A stretch of DNA of 64,000 nucleotides from Rhynchosporium graminicola (Eukaryota; Ascomycota; Leotiomycetes; Helotiales; Ploettnerulaceae), in contig FJUW01000051.1 in the NCBI GenBank assembly GCA_900074885.1, positions 67,036 through 131,035 of the forward strand. The letters run 5' to 3'. Below are positions 36,459 through 47,466 of this stretch, in pieces. Both the position numbers and the translations under genes were made by a program. How positions within the stretch are numbered: position 1 is the stretch's first letter; each line of letters opens with the position of its first letter. The notes beneath the pieces are model-generated. The model saw only the letters and a program-made list of their open reading frames with translations. It did not search any database and was not told the DNA's origin.

Positions 36459-38300
36459 ATGCCACCTGAGCCAGCTGCTAGAGGATCGAAGAAGGCTCAG
36501 AAGATAAGACAAGCATGCGACTGCTGTCATGCGCGAAAGATTCGTTGCTCAGGAGACACTCCTTGTAAAAATTGTGTTGTCACCGAGCTACAATGCACTT
36601 ATTTAGCCGTCCCTAAGAAGAAAGGTCCAAAGGGACGACGAATTCACAAAGATGCAAAGCCATTACCGCTACAGACACCCAAGATCTTCGAACAGAATGA
36701 TCCATCCAGAACTGTCCCGCTTCAGGATTCAGCCCATCCGCCACCAGGAACGGGCACAGAACCAACCGGATTTTCGCTATTTAATATCCTGAATCCTACG
36801 CCCTTCGTTCAGTCTCCTAACAATGAGCCTTCTGCTGCATCCTCCAGTCCGGTTGACGACATCTTATCGGGTTTTCGAGCCTCTCCTCTGTTAACAGCTG
36901 ATCTGGTCAAAACATGCCTGGATGCCTTTTTTACTCATAAATATCCCATTATGCCCATTATGGATCCAGATGCTACTTATGCCATGCTCCCCCGCTTGCA
37001 TGAGAGTCCAGAACAGTATGGATTGGTTGCAGCTCTTTGTGCACTCATCGTTTTCCAACCAGAGATCATTGACGCTCCTGGATCTGGCATGTATTGGCCA
37101 AGCGCACAGGATCTTATCAACGAAGCGGTCCGAGCGAGAGCATTTTGTGACTTTGTCGAACAGCCATCGCTTGTGACCATCCACACCTCGTTCCTTCTGT
37201 TTGCGGCGATGTTTTGTTTACAGAAGGACAATTCAGCATGGTTCTATATCAGGGAATCGATGACCTGCCTTCAAATCTTGCGACTCCACGAAGAGACCAC
37301 TTACCTCGGGTTAGATGCCGAGTATTCCAAATATTGTAGGAGGACCTTCTGGTTGCTGTTCATCACGGAGAGAGCCTACGCTCTACAGCGGCATCGACCT
37401 CTCACCTTGCAATTGACGATCGACCTACCAACCGTTAATCCAGGACCCGAGGCTACCATTCTGGCCGGTTTTCTCGACCTAGTATCTCTTTTCCAACATT
37501 TTGACGAATCCTTCATGTCGGTGTGGAATATGGCTGGTAGCGACTCCTCTCCCCAGGCCTTGGTCCAACTACAGGAAGCACTGAAGACTACTAGCCCCGC
37601 CACTTCCGATAGAACCGAGATCCAGCAAGCCGACCTCCAGGTCAGTCGTCAGTGGTTAAGAGTACTGGTCTGGCAACTATGCGTGAGCAAGGGATTTCTG
37701 TCGAGCCAGTTCTCGACTGAGAGCATGTCGTTTCAGTACCCTATCTCGATTGCTCGCGACGTAGTCCTCGTTGCACGCGGACTCCCGCTTAAGGCTTTCG
37801 AAGCAAACGGAGTTGGAATATTAGAGAAAGTTTTCGATATTGGCTGCAGTCTATCAGATGTCCTGCTTCTGAATCCGCATGCCATCAACAGTTCACCAAT
37901 GGAGATTGGACCTCAAGACTATTTACTGGAAATGGTCAGGCTCCTCGGAACTACACCAGGTGGGTACAAGTATCTGAAGATGTTGACCTTGAAGGCGGAT
38001 GGGATCTTGAAGCTAAAACTCTGGGGAAGCCTCTCTGACACTGACACACCTGATCGAATCGAGGAAGTCTTCGATGACGAGCAGGAAGTTACACCTGGAC
38101 CGGATGATATGCAGTTTCTTAATGCTGATGTAGCCGTGGCCAATAGTGACATTGCCATGGAGGATCAATATGTTGCAGAGGGCTTTGAAACGCCAGGATA
38201 CCACCCTACTATGGTTATAGGCGATCAAAGCCTCGTGCTCTCCATGCCCAGACCTGGATGGGAAGCGTTTTGGCCACCAAAAACCCCGGATTTCGAGTAA
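36459..38300 (+). CDS. Zn2Cys6 transcription factor
   Basis: A single exon encodes 613 residues. The binuclear zinc cluster is at the N-terminus with cysteines at 20, 23, 30, 36, 39 and 46 (ACDCCHARKIRC, PCKNCVVTELQC), followed by the basic linker VPKKKGPKGRR. The central part (about 150-420) resembles the fungal transcription-factor middle-homology region (CYNIPIMP-like FFTHKYPIMPIMDPD, RRTFWLLFITERAYALQRHR). The nearest gene downstream on the same strand is a GH32 invertase, whose promoter holds CGG-N8-CGG. By analogy with the Aspergillus sucrose/inulin regulator InuR and with AmyR, a pathway-specific activator role is inferred, not shown. Confidence 0.92.
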   Translation: MPPEPAARGSKKAQKIRQACDCCHARKIRCSGDTPCKNCVVTELQCTYLAVPKKKGPKGRRIHKDAKPLPLQTPKIFEQNDPSRTVPLQDSAHPPPGTGTEPTGFSLFNILNPTPFVQSPNNEPSAASSSPVDDILSGFRASPLLTADLVKTCLDAFFTHKYPIMPIMDPDATYAMLPRLHESPEQYGLVAALCALIVFQPEIIDAPGSGMYWPSAQDLINEAVRARAFCDFVEQPSLVTIHTSFLLFAAMFCLQKDNSAWFYIRESMTCLQILRLHEETTYLGLDAEYSKYCRRTFWLLFITERAYALQRHRPLTLQLTIDLPTVNPGPEATILAGFLDLVSLFQHFDESFMSVWNMAGSDSSPQALVQLQEALKTTSPATSDRTEIQQADLQVSRQWLRVLVWQLCVSKGFLSSQFSTESMSFQYPISIARDVVLVARGLPLKAFEANGVGILEKVFDIGCSLSDVLLLNPHAINSSPMEIGPQDYLLEMVRLLGTTPGGYKYLKMLTLKADGILKLKLWGSLSDTDTPDRIEEVFDDEQEVTPGPDDMQFLNADVAVANSDIAMEDQYVAEGFETPGYHPTMVIGDQSLVLSMPRPGWEAFWPPKTPDFE

Positions 38301-39124
38301 GGCTGGGTCGTATCCGTGATAATTCTTTGGAATAACTGAATTACATACCCTTTAATATTTCAGCGGGAAATCTATAAGGTCCTCGGATGGTTATGTATAT
38401 TTTGGCTTCAGGAATCACACTTTATCAAAGCCGATAAACAGCCGGAACATGGGCCCCTCCATTCTATCCATCACACTGTCACGATTTCACGATACATCTC
38501 AAGAGCTTCTGAGGTGGAATACTTGCTGCGAAGAACGGCCCACCTCCGCAATTCATGTTTACAGGGGTGGACAGGGTCAGACGGACACAAACAAAACAGC
38601 CGAATCAACAAATAGGATGAATTTGTGATGCGGTATCGCCCCGCGCTATTCTCCTTTCAGCAAAGCTCGATCTGCTAATCTGAGCACGTGATGCGGAGTT
38701 CTTCTACGCTGGAATTCTCGTCTTTAGTGACAGTCCGCCTTCGAAACTAAGAATGGAGCATCAAAGTTGCTTCGCTGTCTCGCAGATCCAGCGTTGAAAG
38801 TAGCAATGGTAGAACTCCCATTGGATGGGGTTGGATGGTCCTCGTCGGTATTTAGCCGGTGGGAGTAAAGCGCTGCACTCCTCCATTCTCTTGGCAATAT
38901 TCCTGCGTCCGAGGATTACGATGATAAGTTTTGCGTTCGTCTTTCCCTCGTCGTGAGGCTTTCTGCACTTCAAGTGAAACTTTGCTGTCTTGATCTTCGT
39001 TCTTGGCATAGAAGCCGAGGATTTATCTCATCCCTTCTCGAACAACATACAGGACACGAGAATTTTGTCGACCAAATTTGTTATCTCGTAGTCCCTCGAA
39101 TCTTCGAAGAGGTTGATTGTCAGT
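38301..39124. other. Intergenic, promoter of the GH32 gene
   Basis: Contains the candidate zinc-cluster site listed separately; no gene is seen. Confidence 0.5.
38846..38859. promoter_or_regulatory. CGG-N8-CGG zinc-cluster factor site
   Basis: CGGTATTTAGCCGG consists of two CGG triplets with an 8-bp gap, 266 bp before the GH32 start codon. CGGN8(C/A)GG is the known binding motif of InuR and AmyR in Aspergillus. A Zn2Cys6 gene sits immediately upstream. Chance occurrence cannot be excluded. Confidence 0.5.
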
Positions 39125-40804
39125 ATGGCATTCAGCCGCTTCCGTCCAACATCACACTTTATTCCCCCAAACTCATGGTCGAATGATCCTTGCGGCGCTG
39201 TTTACATCCCAGAGACGAAAGAATACAGAATCTGTTACCAATGGAATCCAGGAACGACTCAAGGCGGTAACTCGGCTTGGGGAATGGCAAGAAGTAAAGA
39301 TTTGGTCACGTGGCAAGACTGCTCTCCTGCTTTAAGGAACGGATCAACATATGACCGTCTGGGTGTGTTTTCTGGTTCTATCGTATCGAGAATAATCGAT
39401 GGCAGGCGGGTTCTGTTTCTCTTCTACACAAGCGTTTCAGCGGTCCCAATACATTGGTCATTGCCATATCTGGATGGATGCGAATCTCAGTCCGTGGCTT
39501 TGTCAGCAGATTTTGGAAACTCATGGCAGCGATATGAAAACAATCCTCTCATAACAATACCTCCGAATATGGAGAGGACGACAGGATGGCGGGATCCCTT
39601 CGTGTCAAAATGGGAACCTGTGTCACGGCTACTGGGTGTGGATCTAACAACTGATTACATGATGATTGCCTCTGGCGAGAAAGGACGCGGTCCTCAGCTT
39701 CTTTTGTATCAATCGAACGATCTCCTGGACTGGCAACCGACCGGGACATTTCTCAGTATGGAAGCGAACGCCAGATTCTCGCCGACCAGTCGGCAGGTTT
39801 GCGGTATGAATTTCGAGTGTGCTAGCTTTTTCAGTATTGGCACCAGGCACTACATCATCGTAGGGATTGAAGAGGACAAGGTTAGCAAGAAACACGACTG
39901 CCATACCCTACTATGGCTCTCTGGGATACTCACTCTTGATAAAGGAAAGCCTCGATTCAATATCACTAGTCATGGGCTCCTCGATAACGGAATTGCATAC
40001 GCGGCTCACATTTTCCGAGACGAAGCTGGACGAATCCTCCAGCTAGGTTGGGCAAACGAGGCTACGAGTCGTCAAACCCTGGAAAAGCAGGGCTGGGCTG
40101 GTCTTTTGACGCATCCAAAGGAGTTGTTTGAGATTGCGAGGCCGATCTCACAGATTGAAGGAGACATGGATCGATGGAACGTCGATGAAAAGTCAAGGAC
40201 GATGACAACACTCGGCATGCGACCTGCGCCTCAAGTCGCAGCTCTGCGCCGCGAGGCTTCAAGTCTATCACTTGAGAATCTGCAATCTTTACGATGTACC
40301 AATTTCGAAATTGATGCTACATTTCGACAATTATCCGGAAATGAGAGATTTATCTTTAATGTTCGTGAATCGCCTAGCTCAGCCGAAGTCACAAAAATCA
40401 TATTTGACCTTGGGAACAACCGTATCGCAGTCGATCGCAGCAGATCATCCATCGAAAAACTCGGCGAGACTGATCCAGATGCCGGCAGATTCCATATTCT
40501 TCCAGGCGAAGATCTCGAAGTGCGGATCTTCGTCGATAATTCCATCTTGGAGGTATTCGCCAATGATAGATTTGCTTTGACGTCTAGAGTCTATCCAATT
40601 TTAGAGAACTCTGTGGGAGCGTCTTGTGACTTTGGGGATTTTGATCATGAGAATATCGAGGTTCAATTATGGGAAGGCTTGAGAAATGCTTGGCCAACGC
40701 GTGGAGGTCGGAAAGCTTATGTGGGTGAGGTCTCTTCGGTTGCGATACTGGGAGATGAGAAACTTGGATGCACTGCGAGCGAATTGGAGTTGGTGTATAC
40801 TTGA
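39125..40804 (+). CDS. Intracellular GH32 beta-fructofuranosidase (invertase)
   Basis: A single exon from ATG 39125 encodes 559 residues. GH32 motifs are WSNDPCG with the nucleophile Asp21, WRDP at 155-158 (transition-state stabiliser Asp157) and FEC with the acid/base Glu231. The C-terminal beta-sandwich module carries VRIFVDNSILEVFAND. The second residue of the usual WMNDPNG motif set differs (S for M, C for N). There is no signal peptide, so the enzyme is probably cytosolic and would act on imported sucrose or fructosides. Transcription is in the same direction as the Zn2Cys6 gene, 0.8 kb apart. Confidence 0.93.
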   Translation: MAFSRFRPTSHFIPPNSWSNDPCGAVYIPETKEYRICYQWNPGTTQGGNSAWGMARSKDLVTWQDCSPALRNGSTYDRLGVFSGSIVSRIIDGRRVLFLFYTSVSAVPIHWSLPYLDGCESQSVALSADFGNSWQRYENNPLITIPPNMERTTGWRDPFVSKWEPVSRLLGVDLTTDYMMIASGEKGRGPQLLLYQSNDLLDWQPTGTFLSMEANARFSPTSRQVCGMNFECASFFSIGTRHYIIVGIEEDKVSKKHDCHTLLWLSGILTLDKGKPRFNITSHGLLDNGIAYAAHIFRDEAGRILQLGWANEATSRQTLEKQGWAGLLTHPKELFEIARPISQIEGDMDRWNVDEKSRTMTTLGMRPAPQVAALRREASSLSLENLQSLRCTNFEIDATFRQLSGNERFIFNVRESPSSAEVTKIIFDLGNNRIAVDRSRSSIEKLGETDPDAGRFHILPGEDLEVRIFVDNSILEVFANDRFALTSRVYPILENSVGASCDFGDFDHENIEVQLWEGLRNAWPTRGGRKAYVGEVSSVAILGDEKLGCTASELELVYT

Positions 40805-42430
40805 TAGTCAGCAATGTAAAATCATTTGTATATGAAAGGATGTGAGGATCCGCAATACATTCCATCTTCCATACTTTCTTTCAAGGCTACTTTGGATTGC
40901 AGGGCGATTGTCTTCAGCGGCCACCATCAATTCGTGTACGTCGTATGGCAGACACAATGGCCAATAATAGTTACCCGTTGGCAGATATCGCTGGAAACAC
41001 GAAGCTAACAGGACTTTCTTGAACTTGTGTTCTCGTGTAGGATGAGATCAATGTACGACACGGGTCGGCTATCCAAGCCAGCAATGTGACGTGAGGTGAA
41101 GTTTACATGGGATAAAAGGGTTAAGTTGAATTGAGTCAAGCACCTGAATCAGGTACCTGAATCAACTCATCTCAGAGCTCGAGTGATTTGACTTAACTCG
41201 CTGACCCAAGTATAAGGCCGTTCTGAATCAGACTTGTGTGCCGATTTACAGCCGTTACGATACCGGAAGCAAAGAGCGAGAGGTTATAAGCAAGATATGG
41301 GGAGGTAGACGGAGCAAGAGGGGGGACAGTCGCTAGGTGGAGACTTGACAAATCCAGTTTCCGGCTTCAATCCCTTCGAAGCTCGAATAGCCTCTTTTTG
41401 TGTACCTGAGGCAGAATCCCCACTCCCACCTACTTGCAGAGGTTATTCGAAAGTTTAACGACTCTATTAAGGAACGAACCTATCGAGGCTTCTCCAATTT
41501 ATGTGGACTTTCCAAAATGACTTATCTTTAGCCAATTAGAAGCCAGATGGTTCACAATTCCAGACCATATATTGAACTCATACACATTTTAGTAGATGGT
41601 CAGCAGCGTCGGACTCTCTCTTAGTAATACCTACTTGCTTTGGGTAAAGGGAGCTACCAGGGGTCTCAATTGGCTCGTAGACTAGGTAGGTGAACAGAGT
41701 ATTCGAAAGGGTATAAAAAGAATATAAGTGAGTTAGTTAACAGATACACTACTATTATTATTCTAATTTCTTTACATGATTATATCGTTTATCAGTTACA
41801 TAAAGGCTTTCTAATTTTTGGTACGATCTATACTTGACTCAACTGACTCTAACTCGTAATCTAAGTCCGATTTAGTCGTACTCGGACTCAGCTCGAAAAT
41901 AGCCGACTCTACTCGGCTCAACTCAACTCAGCCGACACAGAATCGCTACGTTTTTTTTCTTCCTTTTATGTTTATTTTATTATACTGTTTCTGGAGAATA
42001 CGAGAGTGTCGAAGGTATCGCGAATATGCGAGCTGCTATATGTTCTCAGTCTATAAAGTTACGATATCGTGTCGTAGTCTTCGGGATTTACGCCTTATCA
42101 GACATGATCTCTAGCCAGAAATATCGATTGCCTATCTCGTCGTTTCAAATCTTCTATACTTCGCTATTTTCATTCTAAGATTTGTGTTTGTGTACAGTAT
42201 CTCCTGCTAGACGCATCGTAGGTTAGGAGAGTTTCTTTACGGAAGGACACAAGGGGCGAATGCCAGTATACACGAATAGATGGCAAAATACTTTAATTCT
42301 ACCATTGATATACTCTATTATTATACATGGAAAAAAAAATTCCCGAGACACATATGGAGCGCTTATCTACCTACTCCAGTGTAACTAGGTGACATCCATC
42401 CGCAAGCAGTAACGTCTGATGTTGAAGAAT
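40805..42430. other. Gene-free AT-rich stretch with ACTC-rich repeats
   Basis: No gene is seen in 1.6 kb. A degenerate ACTC-rich block covers about 41830-41945, and GAGTC-type sequence at about 41117-41210 is partly its inverse. A TATA-like GGGTATAAAAAG lies at about 41710. The stretch could be a worn transposon or solo LTR. Confidence 0.4.
41117..41945. repeat. Possible degenerate inverted-repeat element
   Basis: Near the left end GTTAAGTTGAATTGAGTCAAG and near the right end CTTGACTCAACTGACTCTAAC are partly complementary, with ten identical bases (TTGAGTCAAG). The right part is rich in ACTC units. No transposase frame is present. The boundaries are uncertain. Confidence 0.25.
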
Positions 42431-44290
42431 TCTGCTTGTTTTATGAATCATCAACTTACGAGAGGGAGACAAACCAGGAAGGCTTGTTTCGATCTTGGAG
42501 TGTTTCGGCCCGGACAAAGGTAATAATCGGTCGGGAACGGGGTCTCCCGTAATACGCGTGAATATATTCGCGTGGATCTTTCATCAAGGCCGTCTTATAA
42601 AGCATTGTCGTATGCATGAGGAGATCCACCCAGACCAAGAAAGAACATTAGTCCAGAGGCCTCCCGCCCCGAAAAATTCAGACGGAAGTAGCACAGCTGG
42701 TCCTACAAGGCTACCATAAATTATTCCACACAAATCCTATGGAACCCTGACAATTTCTCAAAACCTAGCGACCACCCTCCGTATTTTGCGTCATGCAAGT
42801 CGGATGCGATCGCTTTGGATCGATACGATATGTATCAATCAAGATGAGATCGGGAAGAGTAGCGAAGAAGTGACTAAGATGGGCTCTCTATATAGCAATG
42901 TATGGCGTGTCATTGTTTGGCTTGGTGACAAGACATAGAAGAGTCTCCTAGCACTCATGACCCTGAGAGATATTGCACGAGATTCCGACCATGTCGAGAA
43001 AGACGGATTTTCTCGTTCATTGTCAAAGGCAAGACGAAGAACATAGAAGAAATTCCTAGTGCTTGGCGCGATGAAATTCTAAGATGGGTGACGATTCGAA
43101 AACTCCTCGATCGCCCGTGGTTTGGTCGCCTTTGGGTCTTACAGGAAATTGGCCACGCAAGGACCGCGATAATTGTCGTCGGGAAAGAAGGCTGCCATGG
43201 AGAGTCTTTGGCATCGCAGTCTGTTGGATTCCGATGATGACCGAGGGTAGAGCACCGTGGGCGGATATCTTCGATACAGCACGCATTCATTAAATAAACT
43301 CCCTTTTGCAGAAGAGTTTGGGGAGATCGTTTGAGCAACTGTTGTGCTCTACAAAGCATTCAGTGTGCCATGATCCAAAAGATCGCATATATGCCCTCCT
43401 GAGCCTCTTGCGCGAGAATGATCCCATCAAGGAGGCGATTGAGCCAGATTTTTCAAAGTCTGTGGAGCAAGTCTACCGAGGCGTGACACTCCGTCAAATA
43501 CAGCTTTCGGGCCAGTTGCGACCGTTAGCATCATAAGTATGCACGTTCGTGCATCCTGAGACAACATGAAAACTCCCGTCATGGGTACCAGATTTTTCCA
43601 TTCCGAAGAACCTGGGAAAGACTATCAACAGCCACGCGTCAGGTCTTTCGAGATACGAGGCTAGCTTAACGATTGATCTAGGGATTCTGAACATCAAAGG
43701 CTGCATAGCTGGTACGATCAGCGAGCTCTTAACACCAACCGCGACATCAGCAAGGCTTTCGGAGATCCTGGCGATGTGCTACCAATGGAGAGTGCTGAAT
43801 CTCCCGCATATATTGCTGGGGGATACTCAATGACTGCGTTCATCACCACCTTATCTTTGGCACAATCTCAGACTTGAATGATTTCAAAAGACCTTCCGAG
43901 TATGGTAGGTTAAGAAGGGTCTACGGCTGAGAAGTGGTCCTCGGCGAGATAGACGACAATATCGAGGACTGGTATAGTACAAGGCATCTCAAGTCCCACC
44001 TAACTGGACGAGCTCTTTTCCGAACTAAAGAGGGACATATTGGTTTGTGTGCAGCAGCTGCTGAAGTTGGAAACTCGATTGTGATCGCTCATGGATGGAG
44101 AAGCTTTGTACGGTCCACTTCCGCCTGGCTGGACGGTCGAATCCTGCAGGATATTTGATCACGAGAGAGTGCCATTATTCAAGGACCCGAATGGACAAAC
44201 AACTCCCCAAGATCCCTGTCTCAATACAATCGGGACGTCCCACGAAGCGTCGCAGGCCCCGTCCCTATTTCACAGTCATAAACGTCGTTG
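42430..44290 (+). pseudogene. Decayed HET-domain (heterokaryon incompatibility) gene
   Basis: HET-domain motifs appear in order but in different frames. They are PSYKALSYA then a stop then GD at about 42585-42625, LWIDTICINQDEIG near 42815, VWRVIVWLGDKT near 42905, LLDRPWFGRLWVLQEIG near 43105 and DPKDRIYALLSLL near 43375. The C-terminal tail follows as SWVPDFSIPKNLGKT near 43580, TKEGHIGLCAAAAEVGNS near 44025 and PLPPGWTVE near 44110. At least three frameshifts and several stops break it. The stop at 42617-42619 replaces the tryptophan of the conserved A-W-G-D motif (TGG to TGA). HET proteins govern non-self recognition on hyphal fusion; this copy cannot be functional. Confidence 0.8.
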
Positions 44291-44874
44291 ATCTCAAGTC
44301 AACCAGAGACGACCAGACAGCGACAACATGGTTACGAGGCTCGGGGAAAGGATCTGTCTCGAGAAGAGACCATCGAACTTTGTGGCTCCGATCAAGACGC
44401 TCAGAGGTCTGACATTACAAGACATCACGCTGATCTAAATTGTATATTGCTTTCAATCATCTTCTGTAATGATAAGGTCAGCTTCTGTCAACCTTCTTCA
44501 TTGACAGCATTTTATCTCGGCAGGGCGATTGGAGACACCTGGGGAATCTTATCCTTGTCGGCTTCCGAAAAGGGCGGCTCCAGCGATTAATGTCTTTGAG
44601 ACCTGTTGTCAAGGAAGAAATCCCGCCAACCGAGCAAAAAAATAAGGCCTCTATGCTTACAAATGATGCCTCAGCGGGTCTGTTCATTCAAGAAGCGTTG
44701 TATACGCCTGCTGGAGCTGAAGTTTCCGGGACTTTCATGGCGGACAGCGGCAAAGCTTCCCGGTTTATTTTGCCCCATAATTATAGAGTTTTCAGCGCTC
44801 GGAAAACCTTCCTGCGTGCAGTGGAAAATTATGGAAGCATTGCTTTCAGAAGATACATGAAGATGCTTTTTTGA
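44291..44874 (+). pseudogene. Possible coding remnants after the HET relic
   Basis: A coding-like run (DNMVTRLGERICLEKRPSNF) lies near 44325. A 94-residue frame at 44590-44874 (LTNDASAGLFIQEALYTPAG, RFILPHNYRVFSARKTFL) is open. Neither is recognised. They may be a neighbouring relic or the tail of the HET gene. Confidence 0.25.
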
Positions 44875-45080
44875 GCTGAATATAAGATGGTAATTCTGGC
44901 TTCCAATTTGACCAATAACCTTCCCGGTTGCCTTTCCACGACTCATGCGCAACAATTTGTTCCTCTCTATTGATTTACCAGCAAGTCTCTTTAATTCAGG
45001 GTTGCTCCCTTACCTCTCAAACAATCTACTGAGTGTCCTATCACTATCTAGTTGACACTACTACACAATATATCTTCAAG

Positions 45081-46897
45081 ATGATATCTTTGTCCTGGTT
45101 TCGGCCGCCTAAATATGTCCAGGCTTCAATCCTCATTTCTATCGGGGGTGCCTTATTCGGGTCTGTTTTTCTTTCGAAACCTCCCAGAACTAGACTCACA
45201 CAATTCAAGGCTTGACACAGGTACAATCGGGCCAATAACTACCATGGATCAATTTGAAAAGACCATTGGTCACCTGTCTTCTACAGTACATGGTTTGACG
45301 GTCTCCATGATCCTCATCCCAGCAGCTATTAGTTCTTTCTTTGGTGGACATCTCGCCAATTCTGTTGGAAGACCCAGAGGAATTGCTATTGGTTCAGCTA
45401 TCTTTGGTATTGGTGCTAGTATTGAAGCAGCCAGTGTAAGACTGGGTATGCTACTTGCTGGAAGAGCAATCAAAGGTATTGGGGAAGGATTGTTTTTGAG
45501 CAATCTGGTTGTGTATGTCCATCCCACTATCGCATCTCATGATGTTACCAGGAAATTTATTGACGAACAAACAGCTATATCACTGAAATATCTCCTCCGC
45601 AATCCAGAGGCACCCTGGCATCTATTCCCCAATTCCTGACTACAGTCGGGGTTTGTGGCGGTTACTTTATCTGCTACGGCACTGTGAACATCCCTTCTTC
45701 AGCGTCCTGGCGCTTTCCATTCGCTTTCCAAGCTGGTCTGGCATTCGCCTTCACTATCAGTACCCTGTTCTGCCTTCCAGAATCCCCACGCTGGCTCACA
45801 GCTAGAGGTCGGCACGAAGAAGCCCTCGTCATCTGGGATAAACTCGGAATCGATTCTAAAGAGCGAGAGAAGATTGAAGCGGCACAGGATGACGCCCTAC
45901 CTTCTCAGGTGAAGATGAAAGACATCCTAGCTGTCTTTGGCAAGGGTGCAAGACGTCAAACCGGTCTCGGTGTTTTTCTCATGGGTGCACAGCAGGCAAG
46001 CGGTATAGACGGGGTTCTGGTAAGTGTTCTCCCATATCTTATCTCCGTTCCGAACATGACCGAGCATGATTAGTGCTGCGCATTCCTCCGAAGTTGAATG
46101 TGCTCCTCATGTCTCATCAACTTTTTATATTGTTTTGATCATACAATACTGAATTCGACTCCCTCATCTAGTACTACGCACCGCTTCTCTTTGCATCAGC
46201 CGGGCTCTCGTCAGCTACCGCTTCCTTCCTCGCGAGCGGTATTTCGGCGCTTCTCATCCTCCTCGTCACATTTCCAGCTTTCCTTCTTGCTGATCGATGG
46301 GGCCGAGCAACATCTACCATCGTCGGTGGCAGTATTCAAGCATGCTGTATGCTCGTTATTGGATCACTATACGCAAGTGGAAGCGTGCATGCCGATAAAG
46401 GGACCGCTCGATGGGTGGTAGTTGTATTGATTTATGTCTTTGCTATGGTCTTTTCGGGGACTTGGGGAGTGTGTTTCAGAGTCTATGTTTCCGAAATTCA
46501 AAGCCCTGAGACGAGAGCAGGGGCAAGTAGTTTGGCATTAAGTGCTAATTGGGTAAGTTTTCTCTCATCAAACAGTCACCCAGTATTTGCTGCTATAGAT
46601 CACTCTAATTCAACGGCGAAGCTGACAAGAGTCCAGGTTGTCAATTGGATCATAGCCTTCACCACGCCAATCTTCCTTGCGAACTCCTCTTTTGGTGTCT
46701 ACTTCCTCTTTGGGGGAGCGACACTACTCACTGTCATTGTATGTATCTTCTGGATGCCTGAGACTCGTGGAAAGAGTTTGGAAGACATCAATTCTGAGTT
46801 TAGAGGACTTCATAAACATAAAGAAGAGCAAATTGAAGGTGGGGACGGAGTTACGCTTCATCATTCGCCTGGCCACACGGTGGCCGTGAAGAATTGA
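45081..46897 (+). CDS. MFS sugar porter
   Basis: Five exons (45081-45160, 45210-45512, 45575-46019, 46172-46552, 46637-46897) encode 489 residues in consistent phase. Sugar_tr marks are FGLDTGTIGPIT in helix 1, NSVGRPRG after helix 2, ITEISPPQSRG, LPESPRWLTARGRHEEAL, DRWGRATS and PETRGKSLEDINSEF. The first donor is GTCTGT, weaker than usual, but the fit of helix 1 supports it. The gene looks functional although surrounded by relics. Its distance of about 4.3 kb from the GH32 gene makes sucrose or hexose uptake a reasonable guess. Confidence 0.88.
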
Positions 46898-47104
46898 AGA
46901 GAAGATAACAGACTTGTTCCAAGTCGAGGTTATCAACGAACCTTGGATGATCAGAATTTTTTTTCAGGGTTAGTGCTCAAGGAGAGTTTTTTTCTATGAG
47001 TTTGGCTGCAGTGGACTGCGCTCTACACTGATGTTGAGGATTTTTTTTAGCGAGCCAAGGCTTCGATATCTCCCTTGTACATCTTTTGTACCTTGAGATT
47101 GGCG

Positions 47105-47466
47105 CTCGAGCCTCACACCGATCGTAGGGCCTTGCGATTTATCACTCACGCCGTCTGAACTTTTCTACCATGATTTTGTTTCTGCAGAAGGTGAATCCTG
47201 GGTTGGAAAACCAGCAACATAGTCCTACGCTACGAAATTTCCTGGTAATGGGGCGGTGTTAATGGCGCGAGATATACGGTTCATATTTGGTGTGTGAGGA
47301 TGATAGAGCGATTCCACCACAAATGCAAAAAGCTATGTTCGAGACTTCTAAGCGCGAGGGTGGGGAAATGAATATTGAACGAGTTATGATTGGGCATTGT
47401 CCGTCTTTGAGCAAATTTGCCGGGGACGTGAAGTGGTTGAGAAGAATTGCGGGAGAAGACCCTTAA
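47105..47466 (+). pseudogene. C-terminal relic of an alpha/beta-hydrolase
   Basis: Only the last quarter of the fold remains. PSELFYHDFVSAEGESWVGK lies near 47145 and, in a shifted frame, SYLVCEDDRAIPPQMQKAM near 47285, followed by VMIGHCPSLSKFAGDV with the catalytic-type histidine in G-H-C-P. This matches the C-terminus of fungal AB_hydrolase_6 proteins. The N-terminal part with the nucleophile serine is absent, and at least one frameshift is present. Confidence 0.6.

Noticed and set aside
45081..46897. Sugar porter as a pseudogene
   Set aside because: The open frames looked broken at first, but four GT-AG introns join them in phase and restore all family motifs.
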